From assembly GCF_000284515.1 (NCBI RefSeq), contig NC_017668.1, forward strand, positions 3,906,001 through 3,970,000: 64,000 nt of DNA, written 5' to 3'. The notes below the pieces were generated by a model that was not told where the DNA came from, made no database searches, and saw only the letters and a list, made by a program, of their open reading frames with translations. Source of the DNA: Halobacillus halophilus DSM 2266 (GTDB taxonomy: Bacteria > Bacillota > Bacilli > Bacillales > Halobacillaceae). The position numbers were made by a program, and so were the translations under genes. This document shows, in pieces, positions 44,288 through 53,418 of this stretch (position 1 is the first letter of the stretch; every line of letters begins with the position of its first letter).

Positions 44288-45394
44288 TTACATGGTTTTT
44301 CGTTTAGGTAAAACAAATGGTTTTTCAGGGGCACCAATTAGTGTGCGGCTCTCGGAAATGCTGCAATCTTTATCCAGAATGACGTTTTCCAGGACTGCAT
44401 TACTTTCAATTTCACAACGCTGCATAATGATCGAGTTTTTAATGACGGCACCTTCGCCCACCTTAACGCCACGGAACAGAATACTATCTTCCACATGGCC
44501 TTCTATAATACAACCATTGGCTACTAAAGTATTATTAACATTAGAAGAAGCAGCATACTTAGCAGGTGCTTCATTCTTAACCTTCGTTAAGACAGGGGCT
44601 TCATCTCTAAATAATTCGTCACGCTTTTCTACGTCAAGCAGCTTCGTGCTGGCTCTGTAATAGCTTTCCACAGAATTTACCAGAGCATGAACACCCTCGT
44701 ATTCATAAGCATGAACATGAAGATCTGGAATCTTGGCTTTAATGCCATCCAGGAAGAAGTGCGAGCACCCATGGGCAATACACTCTTCCACCAATTCATA
44801 CAAATAATCTTTTTTAATAAGATACATATCCATATAAACATTTTTATTCCCATGATCATTGTTAATGGAAGTTACCCGGCCTTCTTCATCCACATCCAGT
44901 TTATGGGCCATTTGATGCTCGGGATAAAGCTCATCCACTTTTTTATAAATAACGGTAACATCAGCGTTTACATCTTTATGCTCTTTAAGCACATCCTGGA
45001 AATTGATGTTGCAAATGTGCTGGGAACCCGAGACTAGAATATAGTCAGCAAGTGTACGCCTTAGGAAATCTATATTGTTATGAAAATGCTGCAGATCTCC
45101 CCTGGAAATATCAGTTGGATCATTCCAGTCCGGCGGAAGGATGAAAAGACCTCCCCGCTTACGGTCCAGATCCCAGGCTTTGCCCTGTTCAAGGTGGTCC
45201 ATCAGTGATCTGTATTTGCGACGGGCGAATACAGCGACTGATTCAATGCGCGAATTCGTCATATTGGAAATCGTAAAATCAATCATTCGGTAACGTCCGG
45301 CAAATGGAACCGCAGCCCCGCACCGGAAGTAAGTTAGTTCATCCAATAAATCCTGTTCATGATCCAAGTTTATAATTCCTGCTATTTGATCCAT
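44288..45394 (-). CDS. glgD: Glucose-1-phosphate adenylyltransferase-like subunit GlgD
   Basis: A 368-residue GlgC paralogue. It keeps the nucleotidyltransferase and left-handed beta-helix regions (FAGRYRMIDFTISNMTNS; IIEGHVEDSILFRGV) but lacks the GGQGTRL nucleotide-binding start of GlgC (LDHEQDLLDEL here), so it is probably a non-catalytic regulatory partner forming GlgC-GlgD heteromers, as in Bacillus and Geobacillus. It follows glgC by 12 bp. Confidence 0.93.
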   Translation of the reverse strand: MDQIAGIINLDHEQDLLDELTYFRCGAAVPFAGRYRMIDFTISNMTNSRIESVAVFARRKYRSLMDHLEQGKAWDLDRKRGGLFILPPDWNDPTDISRGDLQHFHNNIDFLRRTLADYILVSGSQHICNINFQDVLKEHKDVNADVTVIYKKVDELYPEHQMAHKLDVDEEGRVTSINNDHGNKNVYMDMYLIKKDYLYELVEECIAHGCSHFFLDGIKAKIPDLHVHAYEYEGVHALVNSVESYYRASTKLLDVEKRDELFRDEAPVLTKVKNEAPAKYAASSNVNNTLVANGCIIEGHVEDSILFRGVKVGEGAVIKNSIIMQRCEIESNAVLENVILDKDCSISESRTLIGAPEKPFVLPKRKTM

Positions 45395-45406
45395 AGAATC
45401 CTCCTC

Positions 45407-46567
45407 TTAACTATTAGCTGCATAGCTTGATGCCAAGACGCTGCCTTCTTCTGCTACAAGTGTAATCTCACTGTCCGGGGCAGGGTCGCCAATCACTGCT
45501 CCATCCTCAATAACGCTTCCTTTTGCTATGATAGCGCGATTAATTTTCACATTTTTACCTATCTTCACATTAGGCATGACTACGGAATCCTTAACAACGG
45601 AGGATTCGCCCACATGTACCCCATAAAAGATAACCGAAGTATCAATCGTTCCATAAATGCGGCAGCCTTCATTAATCAATGCATTCCGGACTGTGGCAGA
45701 AGGCGCAATATATTGGGGAGGCTGATTTGGATTTTTGGAATAGATTCTCCATGTATGATCATTCAAGTTAAGTCCTGGTTTAGGCTGAAGCAAATCCATA
45801 TTGGCTTCCCACAAACTGTCAACTGTACCAACATCCTTCCAGTAACCGTCAAAGGTATAAGCCATTAACTTCTTCTCATCTTTAAGAAAAGCCGGTATAA
45901 TATCTTTTCCGAAGTCATGAGAAGAACCTTCTTTATCCGCATCGTCGATCAAGTACTGCTTCAACACGTCCCAGCGGAAAATGTACACGCCCATAGAGGC
46001 GAGGTTACTCTTCGGAAATTCAGGTTTTTCATCAAATTCATCAATTCGGCCATTTTCTTCTGTGTTCATAATGCCGAAGCGGCTGGCATCTTCCCACGGC
46101 ACTTCCAGGACGGAAATGGTGGCGTCAGCACCGGAAGATTTGTGATACTCGAGCATATCGCTGTAATCCATTTTATAAATGTGGTCACCGGAAAGAATGA
46201 GCACATGCTCCGGATCGTATTGATTCAGGAATTCCAGGTTCCTGTAAATGGCGTTGGCTGTTCCTTCATACCAGCCTCCGCCTTCTGCCTGCATAAACGG
46301 AGGAAGAACGGATACTCCGCCAAATTTTCTGTCTAGATCCCAGGGGGCTCCGATACCGATATAGTCATTTAAAATCAGGGGTTCATATTGAGTAAGCACC
46401 CCGACTGTATCAATCCCTGAATTGGTACAGTTACTTAAAGGAAAATCGATGATTCTGTATTTCCCACCAAAATACACCGCAGGCTTGGCAATCTTTTTGG
46501 TAAGTGATTTTAATCTTGTTCCTTGTCCTCCAGCTAACAGCATAGCTACACATTCTTTATTTTTCAT
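45407..46567 (-). CDS. glgC: Glucose-1-phosphate adenylyltransferase
   Basis: The 386-residue ADP-glucose pyrophosphorylase, the committed step of glycogen synthesis from glucose-1-phosphate and ATP. The N-terminus has the nucleotide loop [33 protein letters not shown] binds the sugar phosphate; and the C-terminal half is a left-handed beta-helix ([20 protein letters not shown]). It overlaps the glgB end by 11 bp. Confidence 0.97.
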   Translation of the reverse strand: MKNKECVAMLLAGGQGTRLKSLTKKIAKPAVYFGGKYRIIDFPLSNCTNSGIDTVGVLTQYEPLILNDYIGIGAPWDLDRKFGGVSVLPPFMQAEGGGWYEGTANAIYRNLEFLNQYDPEHVLILSGDHIYKMDYSDMLEYHKSSGADATISVLEVPWEDASRFGIMNTEENGRIDEFDEKPEFPKSNLASMGVYIFRWDVLKQYLIDDADKEGSSHDFGKDIIPAFLKDEKKLMAYTFDGYWKDVGTVDSLWEANMDLLQPKPGLNLNDHTWRIYSKNPNQPPQYIAPSATVRNALINEGCRIYGTIDTSVIFYGVHVGESSVVKDSVVMPNVKIGKNVKINRAIIAKGSVIEDGAVIGDPAPDSEITLVAEEGSVLASSYAANS

Positions 46568-48476
46568 GATTTTCCTCCTTGGATACTGAAGTTCTCTTCA
46601 AGAAGCTCACACCGAGCGGTGGAATGGTCATGGTGATATGCTGATCCTGGCCTTGCCAGGGTTCAGGAATTGTTCCGAGCGGCCCTCCATTGACCTGCCC
46701 TGAACCTCCGAAGCGTTCCGCATCACTCGAGAAGATTTCTTTGTATGAGCCATGTTTCGGTACTCCTACTTTGTAATCGTGATAAACCTGAGGAGTGAAA
46801 TTGCATACCACGATTAATTGATCGTTTGATGTACGGCTGTTCCTTGCGAATGATACAATGCTTTGATCGTAATTCTGGGCATCAATCCATGAAAACCCTT
46901 CTTCTTTGTGATCAAGTTCCCATAAAGGAGCCGAGTCCAGATAGAGTTGGTGAAGCTCTTTCATGTAATTCTTGGTGGCAGCATGGGAGTCATACTCCAG
47001 GAGCTCCCAATCAAGATCTTCAAGGTCTTTCCATTCATCGAACTGACCAAACTCACCTCCCATGAATAATAACTTCTTACCAGGGTGGGCATACATGTAC
47101 CCTAAAAAGGCTCTTAAGTTTGCGAATTTCTGCCAATAGTCGCCCGGCATCTTATTTAGTAACGATTTCTTTCCATGGACAACTTCATCATGGGAAATCG
47201 GAAGTACGAAGTTTTCTGAGAAAGCATAGAACAATGAGAATGTAATGAGATTATGGTTGTACTTACGATGGATGGGATCCGTCTCCATGTATTTTAGCAT
47301 GTCATTCATCCAGCCCATATTCCATTTATAGTTAAAGCCGAGTCCCCCGATATAAGTGGGAGAACTGACTAATGGCCATGAAGTCGACTCTTCTGCCATC
47401 ATGAGTGTATCTGGAACTTCTTCAAATACAGCCTCATTCATCTTCTTAATGAAAGAAACCGCTTCGATATTTTCACGGCCTCCATATTCATTCAGCTCCC
47501 ATTCCCCTTCGTTCTTGCCAAAGTCTAAATACAGCATGCTTGCTACAGCATCGACACGCAGACCATCCAGATGGTATTCCTTCAGCCAGTAAATCGCATT
47601 GGATATTAAGAAGCTGTGTACTTCACTTCTTCCAAAATCAAAGGTTAACGTACCCCACTGCGTCTTCTCCGCTTTGCTCGGGTTCTGATATTCATAGAGG
47701 GCTTCCCCGTCAAAACGTCTTAACCCGTGTTCGTCTTTACAAAAGTGGCCGGGTACCCAGTCCAGAATGACTCCGAGCCCATGCTGGTGACATTGATCGA
47801 CGAAATATTTGAAGTCATCGGGTGATCCGTAGCGTGATGTCACACCAAAGTAACCAGTGGTCTGATAGCCCCAGGAACGGTCAAAAGGGTGTTCCATAAT
47901 TGGAAGGAGTTCGATATGTGTATAGCCGAGATCCTTAACATAAGGAATAACCATATCTGCATATTCACGATAATTGTAGTAAACTTCAGGTTCAATATAC
48001 TTCCATGAACCTAAATGAAGCTCATAGATGGATACAGGAGATTCATAGATATTTTGAGCTTTTCGTTCCTTCATCCATTCATCATCATTCCATGTATAGT
48101 TATCAAGAGGATAAACAACGGAAGCCGTATCGGGGCGCAATTCGCTGGAAAAAGCGTAAGGGTCAGCTTTTAAACGAAGATGTCCATGAGCCGTCAAAAT
48201 TTCATATTTATAGATGGTGCCTTTTTCAAGGTTCGGAATAAAGGCCATCCATATCCCATTATCGTTCACTTTCTCCATAGGATTCTGTCTTCCGTCCCAT
48301 TCATTAAATATACCTACCACACTTACTTGTACAGCATTGGGCGCCCAGACTGCAAAACGAATACCTTCTACTCCGTCCTGAACATCCGGGTGAGCCCCAA
48401 GAAGCCGGTAACTATACCGGAGATTTCCTTCATGAAATAAGTAGATATCGTGTTCTAACGTTGATTCATTGGCCAC
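46557..48476 (-). CDS. glgB: 1,4-alpha-glucan branching enzyme
   Basis: A 639-residue GH13 branching enzyme, which makes alpha-1,6 branches in glycogen. An N-terminal CBM48 domain ([16 protein letters not shown]) precedes the barrel. Catalytic residues lie in [14 protein letters not shown] (Asp), [10 protein letters not shown] (Glu) and [12 protein letters not shown] (Asp). The gene opens the operon, with a promoter-like sequence about 70 bp upstream and a cre box 200 bp upstream. Confidence 0.96.
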   Translation of the reverse strand: MANESTLEHDIYLFHEGNLRYSYRLLGAHPDVQDGVEGIRFAVWAPNAVQVSVVGIFNEWDGRQNPMEKVNDNGIWMAFIPNLEKGTIYKYEILTAHGHLRLKADPYAFSSELRPDTASVVYPLDNYTWNDDEWMKERKAQNIYESPVSIYELHLGSWKYIEPEVYYNYREYADMVIPYVKDLGYTHIELLPIMEHPFDRSWGYQTTGYFGVTSRYGSPDDFKYFVDQCHQHGLGVILDWVPGHFCKDEHGLRRFDGEALYEYQNPSKAEKTQWGTLTFDFGRSEVHSFLISNAIYWLKEYHLDGLRVDAVASMLYLDFGKNEGEWELNEYGGRENIEAVSFIKKMNEAVFEEVPDTLMMAEESTSWPLVSSPTYIGGLGFNYKWNMGWMNDMLKYMETDPIHRKYNHNLITFSLFYAFSENFVLPISHDEVVHGKKSLLNKMPGDYWQKFANLRAFLGYMYAHPGKKLLFMGGEFGQFDEWKDLEDLDWELLEYDSHAATKNYMKELHQLYLDSAPLWELDHKEEGFSWIDAQNYDQSIVSFARNSRTSNDQLIVVCNFTPQVYHDYKVGVPKHGSYKEIFSSDAERFGGSGQVNGGPLGTIPEPWQGQDQHITMTIPPLGVSFLKRTSVSKEENHEK

Positions 48477-48553
48477 ACCATCACTCCTCTATCGATTAGA
48501 AATATAGTTTGTTCGCTAAAGCAAGAATTCATGCTAATTTCCGCTATATTCTT

Positions 48554-48582
48554 ATCATAAAATCCAAGATTAGCTTTTACAA
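48554..48582 (-). promoter_or_regulatory. Sigma-A-like promoter of the glg operon
   Basis: On the minus strand TTGTAA, a 17-bp spacer and TATGAT lie about 75 bp before the glgB start. Confidence 0.55.
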
Positions 48583-48679
48583 TTGAATTTAATAAAAATT
48601 TTCTGAAAAGTTTTGTCGAATTTTGCCTGCTTCCGTAAATATTGCTCGAATTGGAGCCAAATGCTACATAAGCCTTTAC

Positions 48680-48693
48680 AGTAAGCGCTTACA
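48680..48693. promoter_or_regulatory. cre box (CcpA) upstream of glgB
   Basis: AGTAAGCGCTTACA, read on the minus strand as TGTAAGCGCTTACT, fits the cre pattern closely and has a palindromic centre (GTAAGCGCTTAC). It lies between the glg operon and the ytx-like genes, about 200 bp from both starts. Confidence 0.6.
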
Positions 48694-48837
48694 CCGAGTT
48701 ACTCCTCCTATTCCACTATAACCCCACCTAAAAACCTTATTTTATAATTTACAATAATTGGATGACCTGAGGTGGAGGATATTACCAGGATCCTTTTATG
48801 GTAACATTATTGTAATAAAGATTATGGTAATAAATTG

Positions 48838-48863
48838 GTTTCACCAAAATTATTTAGTGGTAA
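48838..48863 (+). promoter_or_regulatory. Possible sigma-B promoter of the ytx-like operon
   Basis: GTTTCA, a 14-bp spacer and TGGTAA resemble the sigma-B consensus (one -10 mismatch), 33 bp before the first gene. YtxG/YtxH in Bacillus are sigma-B and sigma-H dependent. Confidence 0.45.
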
Positions 48864-48896
48864 AGACAAAGTAAACGAATGAAGAGGTGAGTGGTT

Positions 48897-49310
48897 ATGT
48901 CATTAGCAGGGATCAGTTTACTGATTATCGCAATCTCCTTTGCTTTAATTGCCATATTTGTGGTGAAGACATTGAAAGCAGCATCCAGTACAATGTCGAG
49001 TGTCTCTACTACTCTTGAAAAAGTAGAGGGACAGATGCAGGGGATTACAACGGAATCAGAAAGCTTATTAAAGAAAACGAACAACATTGCAGCAGACTTT
49101 GAAAATAAGACCCAGTCATTGAACGGATTGGTAAGTTCCTTACAAAACGTCGGTTCAACAGTTGGGAATGTGAATCAATCCTTACAGGGAATGAGTGAAA
49201 GTGTCGCTCATGCATCCAATAAGAGAGATGACCAGGTGGCTCAAGCCATGCGATGGGGCGATGCAGCTCTCAATCTGTATATGAAATGGAAAAGAACTCA
49301 AAGAAAATAG
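48897..49310 (+). CDS. DUF948-type membrane-anchored coiled-coil protein (YtxG-like)
   Basis: A 137-residue protein: one N-terminal membrane helix (about residues 3-24), then a long amphipathic helix region rich in Ser, Thr, Gln and Asn that fits a coiled coil, like DUF948 (YtxG) proteins. The ATG at 48897 is chosen because GAGGTG lies 7 nt upstream; a GTG two codons earlier is too close. It heads a three-gene operon of general-stress type. Role unknown. Confidence 0.75.
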   Translation: MSLAGISLLIIAISFALIAIFVVKTLKAASSTMSSVSTTLEKVEGQMQGITTESESLLKKTNNIAADFENKTQSLNGLVSSLQNVGSTVGNVNQSLQGMSESVAHASNKRDDQVAQAMRWGDAALNLYMKWKRTQRK

Positions 49311-49328
49311 GAAAGCGAGGCTTACACA

Positions 49329-49775
49329 ATGGACTATTTAGGAATTGGCGTACTTATCATAGGGATAGCTTTTGCAATTGTCTCCATATTTTTAATTAAA
49401 GCATTGAATAATTTAGCCAATGTTCTTGGAGGAGTTCGCAAAACCGTCGATCAGCTTCCGGAACAATTGGACTCCGTTATGAAAGAAACATCGAATGTTC
49501 TTAATAACAGTAATGATACACTAGCAGATGTAAATGAGAAGATACGTGCCCTTAGCCCTCTTTTCTATATTGTCGGGGATATCGGGGAATCTTCCAGAAA
49601 GCTGACATCCTCACTCGTGGATATGACTCATTCCATGAAGGAAAGCACGCACGAGGGTGAACAGAAAATTAACGAAGAAGGCTGGCGCGGTATTTACGGC
49701 GCACTTGCTCTTACCTACTATTTAACACAAAAACGGAAAGAGTTAAAAACGGCTAGTACAGGAGGTCAATCATGA
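49329..49775 (+). CDS. Second DUF948-type membrane-anchored protein
   Basis: A 148-residue paralogue of the preceding gene (same layout: N-terminal helix about 5-25, then a heptad-like region LNNLANVLGGVRKTVDQLPEQ). It starts 18 bp after that gene and overlaps the next one by 4 bp. Such tandem copies imply a small family acting at the membrane. Role unknown. Confidence 0.72.
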   Translation: MDYLGIGVLIIGIAFAIVSIFLIKALNNLANVLGGVRKTVDQLPEQLDSVMKETSNVLNNSNDTLADVNEKIRALSPLFYIVGDIGESSRKLTSSLVDMTHSMKESTHEGEQKINEEGWRGIYGALALTYYLTQKRKELKTASTGGQS

Positions 49776-50494
49776 GTAAAAGAGACTGGCTAACTGGTTT
49801 ATCTGTAGGGGCCTTAAGTGGTATAAGTGCTCAATCACTTAAGAAAAGCCCCTCTGTTTATAAAATGAAGTTTGAACGCAAGAAAGACAATTTCGTAGAA
49901 ACGGGCAAAGAGAAGTACAGAAACATACAGTCAGCGAGACAAGAGCTGCAAAGAAAAGCTAAAACTAATACAAAGGGGAAATCAAACATGGAAAATAATC
50001 AAACGACTCAAACTCAAAATCAACCTAAACGCGGAAGCGGCAGAAAACTTCCACTTGCAATTATTACAGGTGCCGTAATCGGTGGAGCTTTTATTCTAAT
50101 TAAGGATCCTCAGGAAAGACAGCGTCTGAAAGAAGGTTCCCGCTCCACTAAAGATTCTGTAACCGGATTTGCTTCTGAAGTAAAAGAAGATCCATCAGGT
50201 AAAAAAGATGACATTATGACTCGCGTAAAACGTGTCGTAAACATTACAAACGAAGCGATTTCAACGATTCAAGAAGTGTTCAACAATCAGGGTAAAGAGA
50301 TTTCCGATAAAGTACAGGACATTAAAGAAGAATCCGAAGAAATCATCTCAACAGCGAAAGACGCTGGAGAGGATCTGCAGGAAGCAGGCACCAAGGCTAA
50401 AGAAGCAAAAGACGAATTAACTGAATCTGAAGAAGAAGCAGCTGCTTCTTCTGAGAAGGAAGATAATGTAGTAAGTGTAAATAAAACTCGATAA
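49772..50494 (+). CDS. YtxH-like protein with possible internal start
   Basis: A 240-residue protein. The C-terminal two-thirds is YtxH-like: a basic, polar N-end, a Gly/Ala/Ile membrane segment (LPLAIITGAVIGGAFILI, about 93-110) and a long charged helix region with Glu/Lys/Asp repeats. The first 70 residues are an extra unit. An internal ATG at 49988 has a good ribosome site (AAAGGGG, 9 nt upstream), so a 168-residue short form may also be made. A terminator follows the stop. Confidence 0.72.
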   Translation: MSKRDWLTGLSVGALSGISAQSLKKSPSVYKMKFERKKDNFVETGKEKYRNIQSARQELQRKAKTNTKGKSNMENNQTTQTQNQPKRGSGRKLPLAIITGAVIGGAFILIKDPQERQRLKEGSRSTKDSVTGFASEVKEDPSGKKDDIMTRVKRVVNITNEAISTIQEVFNNQGKEISDKVQDIKEESEEIISTAKDAGEDLQEAGTKAKEAKDELTESEEEAAASSEKEDNVVSVNKTR

Positions 50495-50503
50495 ACGGAC
50501 TAT

Positions 50504-50540
50504 AAAGACTCTACTAGTGAAATTCATTAGTAGAGTCTTT
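50504..50540 (+). terminator. Terminator of the ytx-like operon
   Basis: AAAGACTCTACTA / TAGTAGAGTCTTT forms a 13-bp stem, extendable by one GAA/TTC step, followed by ATTTATTT. It lies 10 bp after the last stop codon. Confidence 0.8.
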
Positions 50541-50634
50541 ATTTATTTACAACTACATACATTTATCAGGATCTACTCAGCTCTGATCATTCTTACTAAA
50601 AGGCTTTGCTAAACTTTCGTGATGATTTTAAGGT

Positions 50635-51188
50635 AAAGCTCCCGTTACTTGAAGACTTGATTTCGAGACTTTTGTAAGAATTTGGTCCTGCGGGGGACGA
50701 TTTCGCTTTTCGCAGGCATGTGCTGAGCTTCCTCGGGCTTAACAGCCCTGCGGGATCTCACCGATCATGTTCATCCCGCAGAAGTCTTCATCGTCCCCCT
50801 CCGGACCTGGCCAAATTAGAAACTCGAAACCATTTAAGACATCGACTGGTTAATGAGAAAAAAACATGTGATCACCAGGCTATTTTCATGTTATAACGAT
50901 GTGAAATAGACTGTCATAAAAGCATTTAGAACCAATTAAAAAGGAGAACATTCTCTCTTATAAAAGCGTCCGTTATACTCACGTGGCTGGGTTGGTGGGG
51001 AAATGGGGAGACTCCCATGGGAGAAGGGACTAGGTGAGATCCCGCAGGGAGTGAAACGACCGAGGAAGCTCACCGTTCCCCCATAGGAAAGCGAGTTATT
51101 TCCCCACCAGCCCCTTTCTCATATCGTAACGGATCCAAATTATCTCGAAACTGAGTCTTCCACAATACGGCCCTATTGCGTAATAAGC
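50635..51188 (+). repeat. Interspersed repeat element, copy D (core orientation 1)
   Basis: Left end AAAGCTCCCGTTACTTGAAG; right end ATCTCGAAACTGAGTCTTCC with CGGCCCTATTGCGTAATAAG. The core is inverted Y (about 50690-50815), linker, forward X (about 50990-51115), the same order as in copy A. Similarity to copy A reaches about 13 bp left of the stated start and about 25 bp right of the end. No cassette insertion. No gene inside. Confidence 0.85.
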
Positions 51189-51230
51189 TTCTTATGAAAG
51201 ATCAACAGTAAACTTTAAAAAAGCCTACTA

Positions 51231-51256
51231 AAAAAAAGAGGGCGTGCGCCCTCTTT
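51231..51256 (-). terminator. Terminator at the end of the 57-residue protein gene
   Basis: GAGGGC / GCCCTC stem with a 4-nt loop (51238-51253) overlaps the end of the coding region and is followed on the minus strand by TTTTTTTAG. Confidence 0.72.
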
Positions 51257-51428
51257 ACATGTCATCTGGATCTCGATCCGGTAATCGATCCTTATCGATA
51301 TATTCATTGTCAGACATACCAAATTCTGTGCTATGGTTTTTGAACTGAGCCAGCCGGCCGTTTCTTTTCTCGCCTTTGTTTTTGTTTTCTTTAAACTGAT
51401 TATCCGGTTTTTTGTCCTTCTTACTCAT
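51255..51428 (-). CDS. 57-residue hydrophilic protein, unknown function
   Basis: A small, very charged protein (MSKKDKKPDNQFKENKNKGE start, acidic end DPDDM) with a weak but adequate ribosome site (AAAGGGTGA) and its own terminator at the stop codon. Residues about 24-40 include RNGRLAQFKNHSTEFG. There is no cysteine and no hydrophobic stretch. It lies between repeat copy D and the SDR-type gene. Not recognised. Confidence 0.55.
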   Translation of the reverse strand: MSKKDKKPDNQFKENKNKGEKRNGRLAQFKNHSTEFGMSDNEYIDKDRLPDRDPDDM

Positions 51429-51514
51429 TTGATGATCACCCTTTCAAAATAAATGCCTCTTCGGTTTAGGCTTTGAAATTCAGGGTCTTTTATACATGAG
51501 ATTTGAAAGAAGGG

Positions 51515-52948
51515 CTATTCCGTAATAAAGTTCCTGTTCACTTCTTCCTGCGAACGATCTTCCATCCGCTCTAGATGTTTGCTGAACATGGCCATGACCA
51601 GCAAATGGACTTTGGCCTGCGTGTACTTATAGAAGAACCACGGAAGAGATGGCATGAAATCATGAATAGCCACAATGGCTTCGTGAGTCCCGGGGATCTG
51701 CCTGAACTCCATCCGCCCTCTCATATTCTTCTGGTTATCCGAGAGACCACCACCTGTAATGTAATAAAGCGCACGGTTCGATGTACTCCGCTCATGAGAG
51801 TAACTCATCTTCAGCAAGGACGATTCTGTAAAAGAAAAGCCGATGCGGCAATTTAAATTCTCATCTACGGTTGTGGTAATCCACGGATTCAATTTGTCTT
51901 CCAGCCATTTAACGTAATGCTGGGCCACCCAATTGGCATCTTTACCAACGGGAACAATAATTCGCTGAACGGAACGAACGTCATGCTGGATATCCAGGTT
52001 GGGTGTTTTTTTAGTGCTTTTTCCTTCACTTTGTCTTTCCTTTTCGAGCGCATCCCTTGCTGCTTCTTCAAATGTTATCGACCCCCGGCTGATTCCGGGA
52101 ACTTCATTCTCTGGATGAGTCGTCATCGGATGCGTAAGACTTTCAATCAGCGGATAAGCGATTTCCTTAGGTGCACCGGCAACTAAGGTTAACCATAAGC
52201 GTGATAATCTCACCGTCATAAACGGAAGATCAAACAGCTTCGGGTTTCTCCCCATCACTTGAGCGGTTTTCAGCATCATGGACCGGTACGTCATGACTTC
52301 AGGACCGCCTACATCAATCGACCGGTCTTTTAATTCCTCTTTGTTCACACTTTGATCAAGTGCATTCAATACATCTGGTAAAGCGACAGGATGCGTTTCT
52401 GTCTTGGTCCATTTCGGCAGAAGCATAACCGGCAGTCTCTTCACCAATTTTCTCAAAATTGGAAATGAGGAACCTTTTGGACCTACGATAAGTCCTGCTC
52501 TGATTGTGGTCACCGGAACACCATAAGAACGCAGGATCTGGTCGACTTCCTGCCTGCTTTTTAAATGCCTCGATAAAGATTTAGAACTCTTCGGGATGAT
52601 TCCACTTAAGTAAATGATCTGTTTAACCCCTTGCTTTTTAGCTGCCTGGGCAAAGTTATCCGCTAGAATAACGTCCATGTCCTGAAAAGATCCCTGAGTC
52701 AGCTTAGCTCCAGGCATCATGGAATGCACAAGGTACACGGCAATGTCCGCTCCCTCAAGCCCTTTCTCAGCATCTGCCATAGAGTAGAGGTCACAGGAAC
52801 GCCATGTGACGTTTTCACTGTCCTCTTTATTATCGCCGCTCCTTGATAAAGCAATGACATCCGCGTGATCCGTCAGCTTATCCATTAAATTATTTCCTAT
52901 ATACCCACTCGCTCCCGTAAGAGCAACTACAGGTCTTTGATTAGGCAA
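51515..52948 (-). CDS. Atypical SDR-type NAD(P)-binding protein with C-terminal domain
   Basis: A 477-residue protein with an N-terminal Rossmann fold (ALTGASGYIGNNLMDKL, residues about 9-25) of the atypical SDR/NmrA-like type, including YLSGIIPKSS and RSYGVPVTTIRAGLIVGP. A linker rich in charged residues (about 290-330) leads to a C-terminal domain resembling DUF2867-type or SRPBCC-like modules. It may bind NADPH and reduce or sense a hydrophobic substrate; function unproven. The start is TTG with AAAGGAGAGG 6 nt upstream. Confidence 0.75.
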   Translation of the reverse strand: MPNQRPVVALTGASGYIGNNLMDKLTDHADVIALSRSGDNKEDSENVTWRSCDLYSMADAEKGLEGADIAVYLVHSMMPGAKLTQGSFQDMDVILADNFAQAAKKQGVKQIIYLSGIIPKSSKSLSRHLKSRQEVDQILRSYGVPVTTIRAGLIVGPKGSSFPILRKLVKRLPVMLLPKWTKTETHPVALPDVLNALDQSVNKEELKDRSIDVGGPEVMTYRSMMLKTAQVMGRNPKLFDLPFMTVRLSRLWLTLVAGAPKEIAYPLIESLTHPMTTHPENEVPGISRGSITFEEAARDALEKERQSEGKSTKKTPNLDIQHDVRSVQRIIVPVGKDANWVAQHYVKWLEDKLNPWITTTVDENLNCRIGFSFTESSLLKMSYSHERSTSNRALYYITGGGLSDNQKNMRGRMEFRQIPGTHEAIVAIHDFMPSLPWFFYKYTQAKVHLLVMAMFSKHLERMEDRSQEEVNRNFITE

Positions 52949-53039
52949 AACGATCCTCTCCTTTTTAATTCCATATAAACTGAATTCCCTTTTTTTACCT
53001 GAAAGTAACTTTTGGATAGGCTGGTGTGGATACTCTTTC

Positions 53040-53190
53040 TTAGAGTTTCATTGAGGAGAGAATCAGTTTTGAGATCATTCGAATCCGTTATTAAAAAAGG
53101 GAGGAGTGAACTAAGGTAGCAACTCGCTTTCTTGAGGACATGCATCATGCAGGTCCGCAACTGAGCCTTACAGTATCGTGACCTTCTCTG
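53040..53190 (+). repeat. Degenerate remnant of the repeat family
   Basis: TTTTGAGATCATTCGAATCC, then AACTCGCTTTC, a CATGCATCATGCAGGTC palindrome and AACTGAGCCTTACAGTA resemble element boxes without full ends. Between this and the symporter promoter (53191-53318) nothing else is seen. Confidence 0.45.
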
Positions 53191-53318
53191 TTAAAAGAAC
53201 AAACAAATACACACAGGTGCTTGATTATTAACAGAGCAATTCATGTCGTAAACCCTTTATGGTTATACTCTTACAATAGCCTGTGGCAGCGATCGCAACG
53301 CAATAAGGAGCATTAGTT

Positions 53319-53347
53319 TTGACACATATGATGCGATGTCTTATTGT
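53319..53347 (+). promoter_or_regulatory. Sigma-A promoter of the symporter gene
   Basis: TTGACA, a 17-bp spacer and TATTGT give a strong -35 and a fair -10, about 70 bp before the gene start. Confidence 0.7.
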
Positions 53348-53418
53348 ATTCAGGTAATATGTAGTATTTTAGTCAGGATTAAAACAGGCAACAGCCTGCT
53401 GGATAAAGGAGGTACCCC

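Noticed and set aside
44190-44660. 156-codon open frame on the plus strand over glgD
   Set aside because: It crosses a terminator hairpin and lies antisense to glgD; no domain or translation signal.
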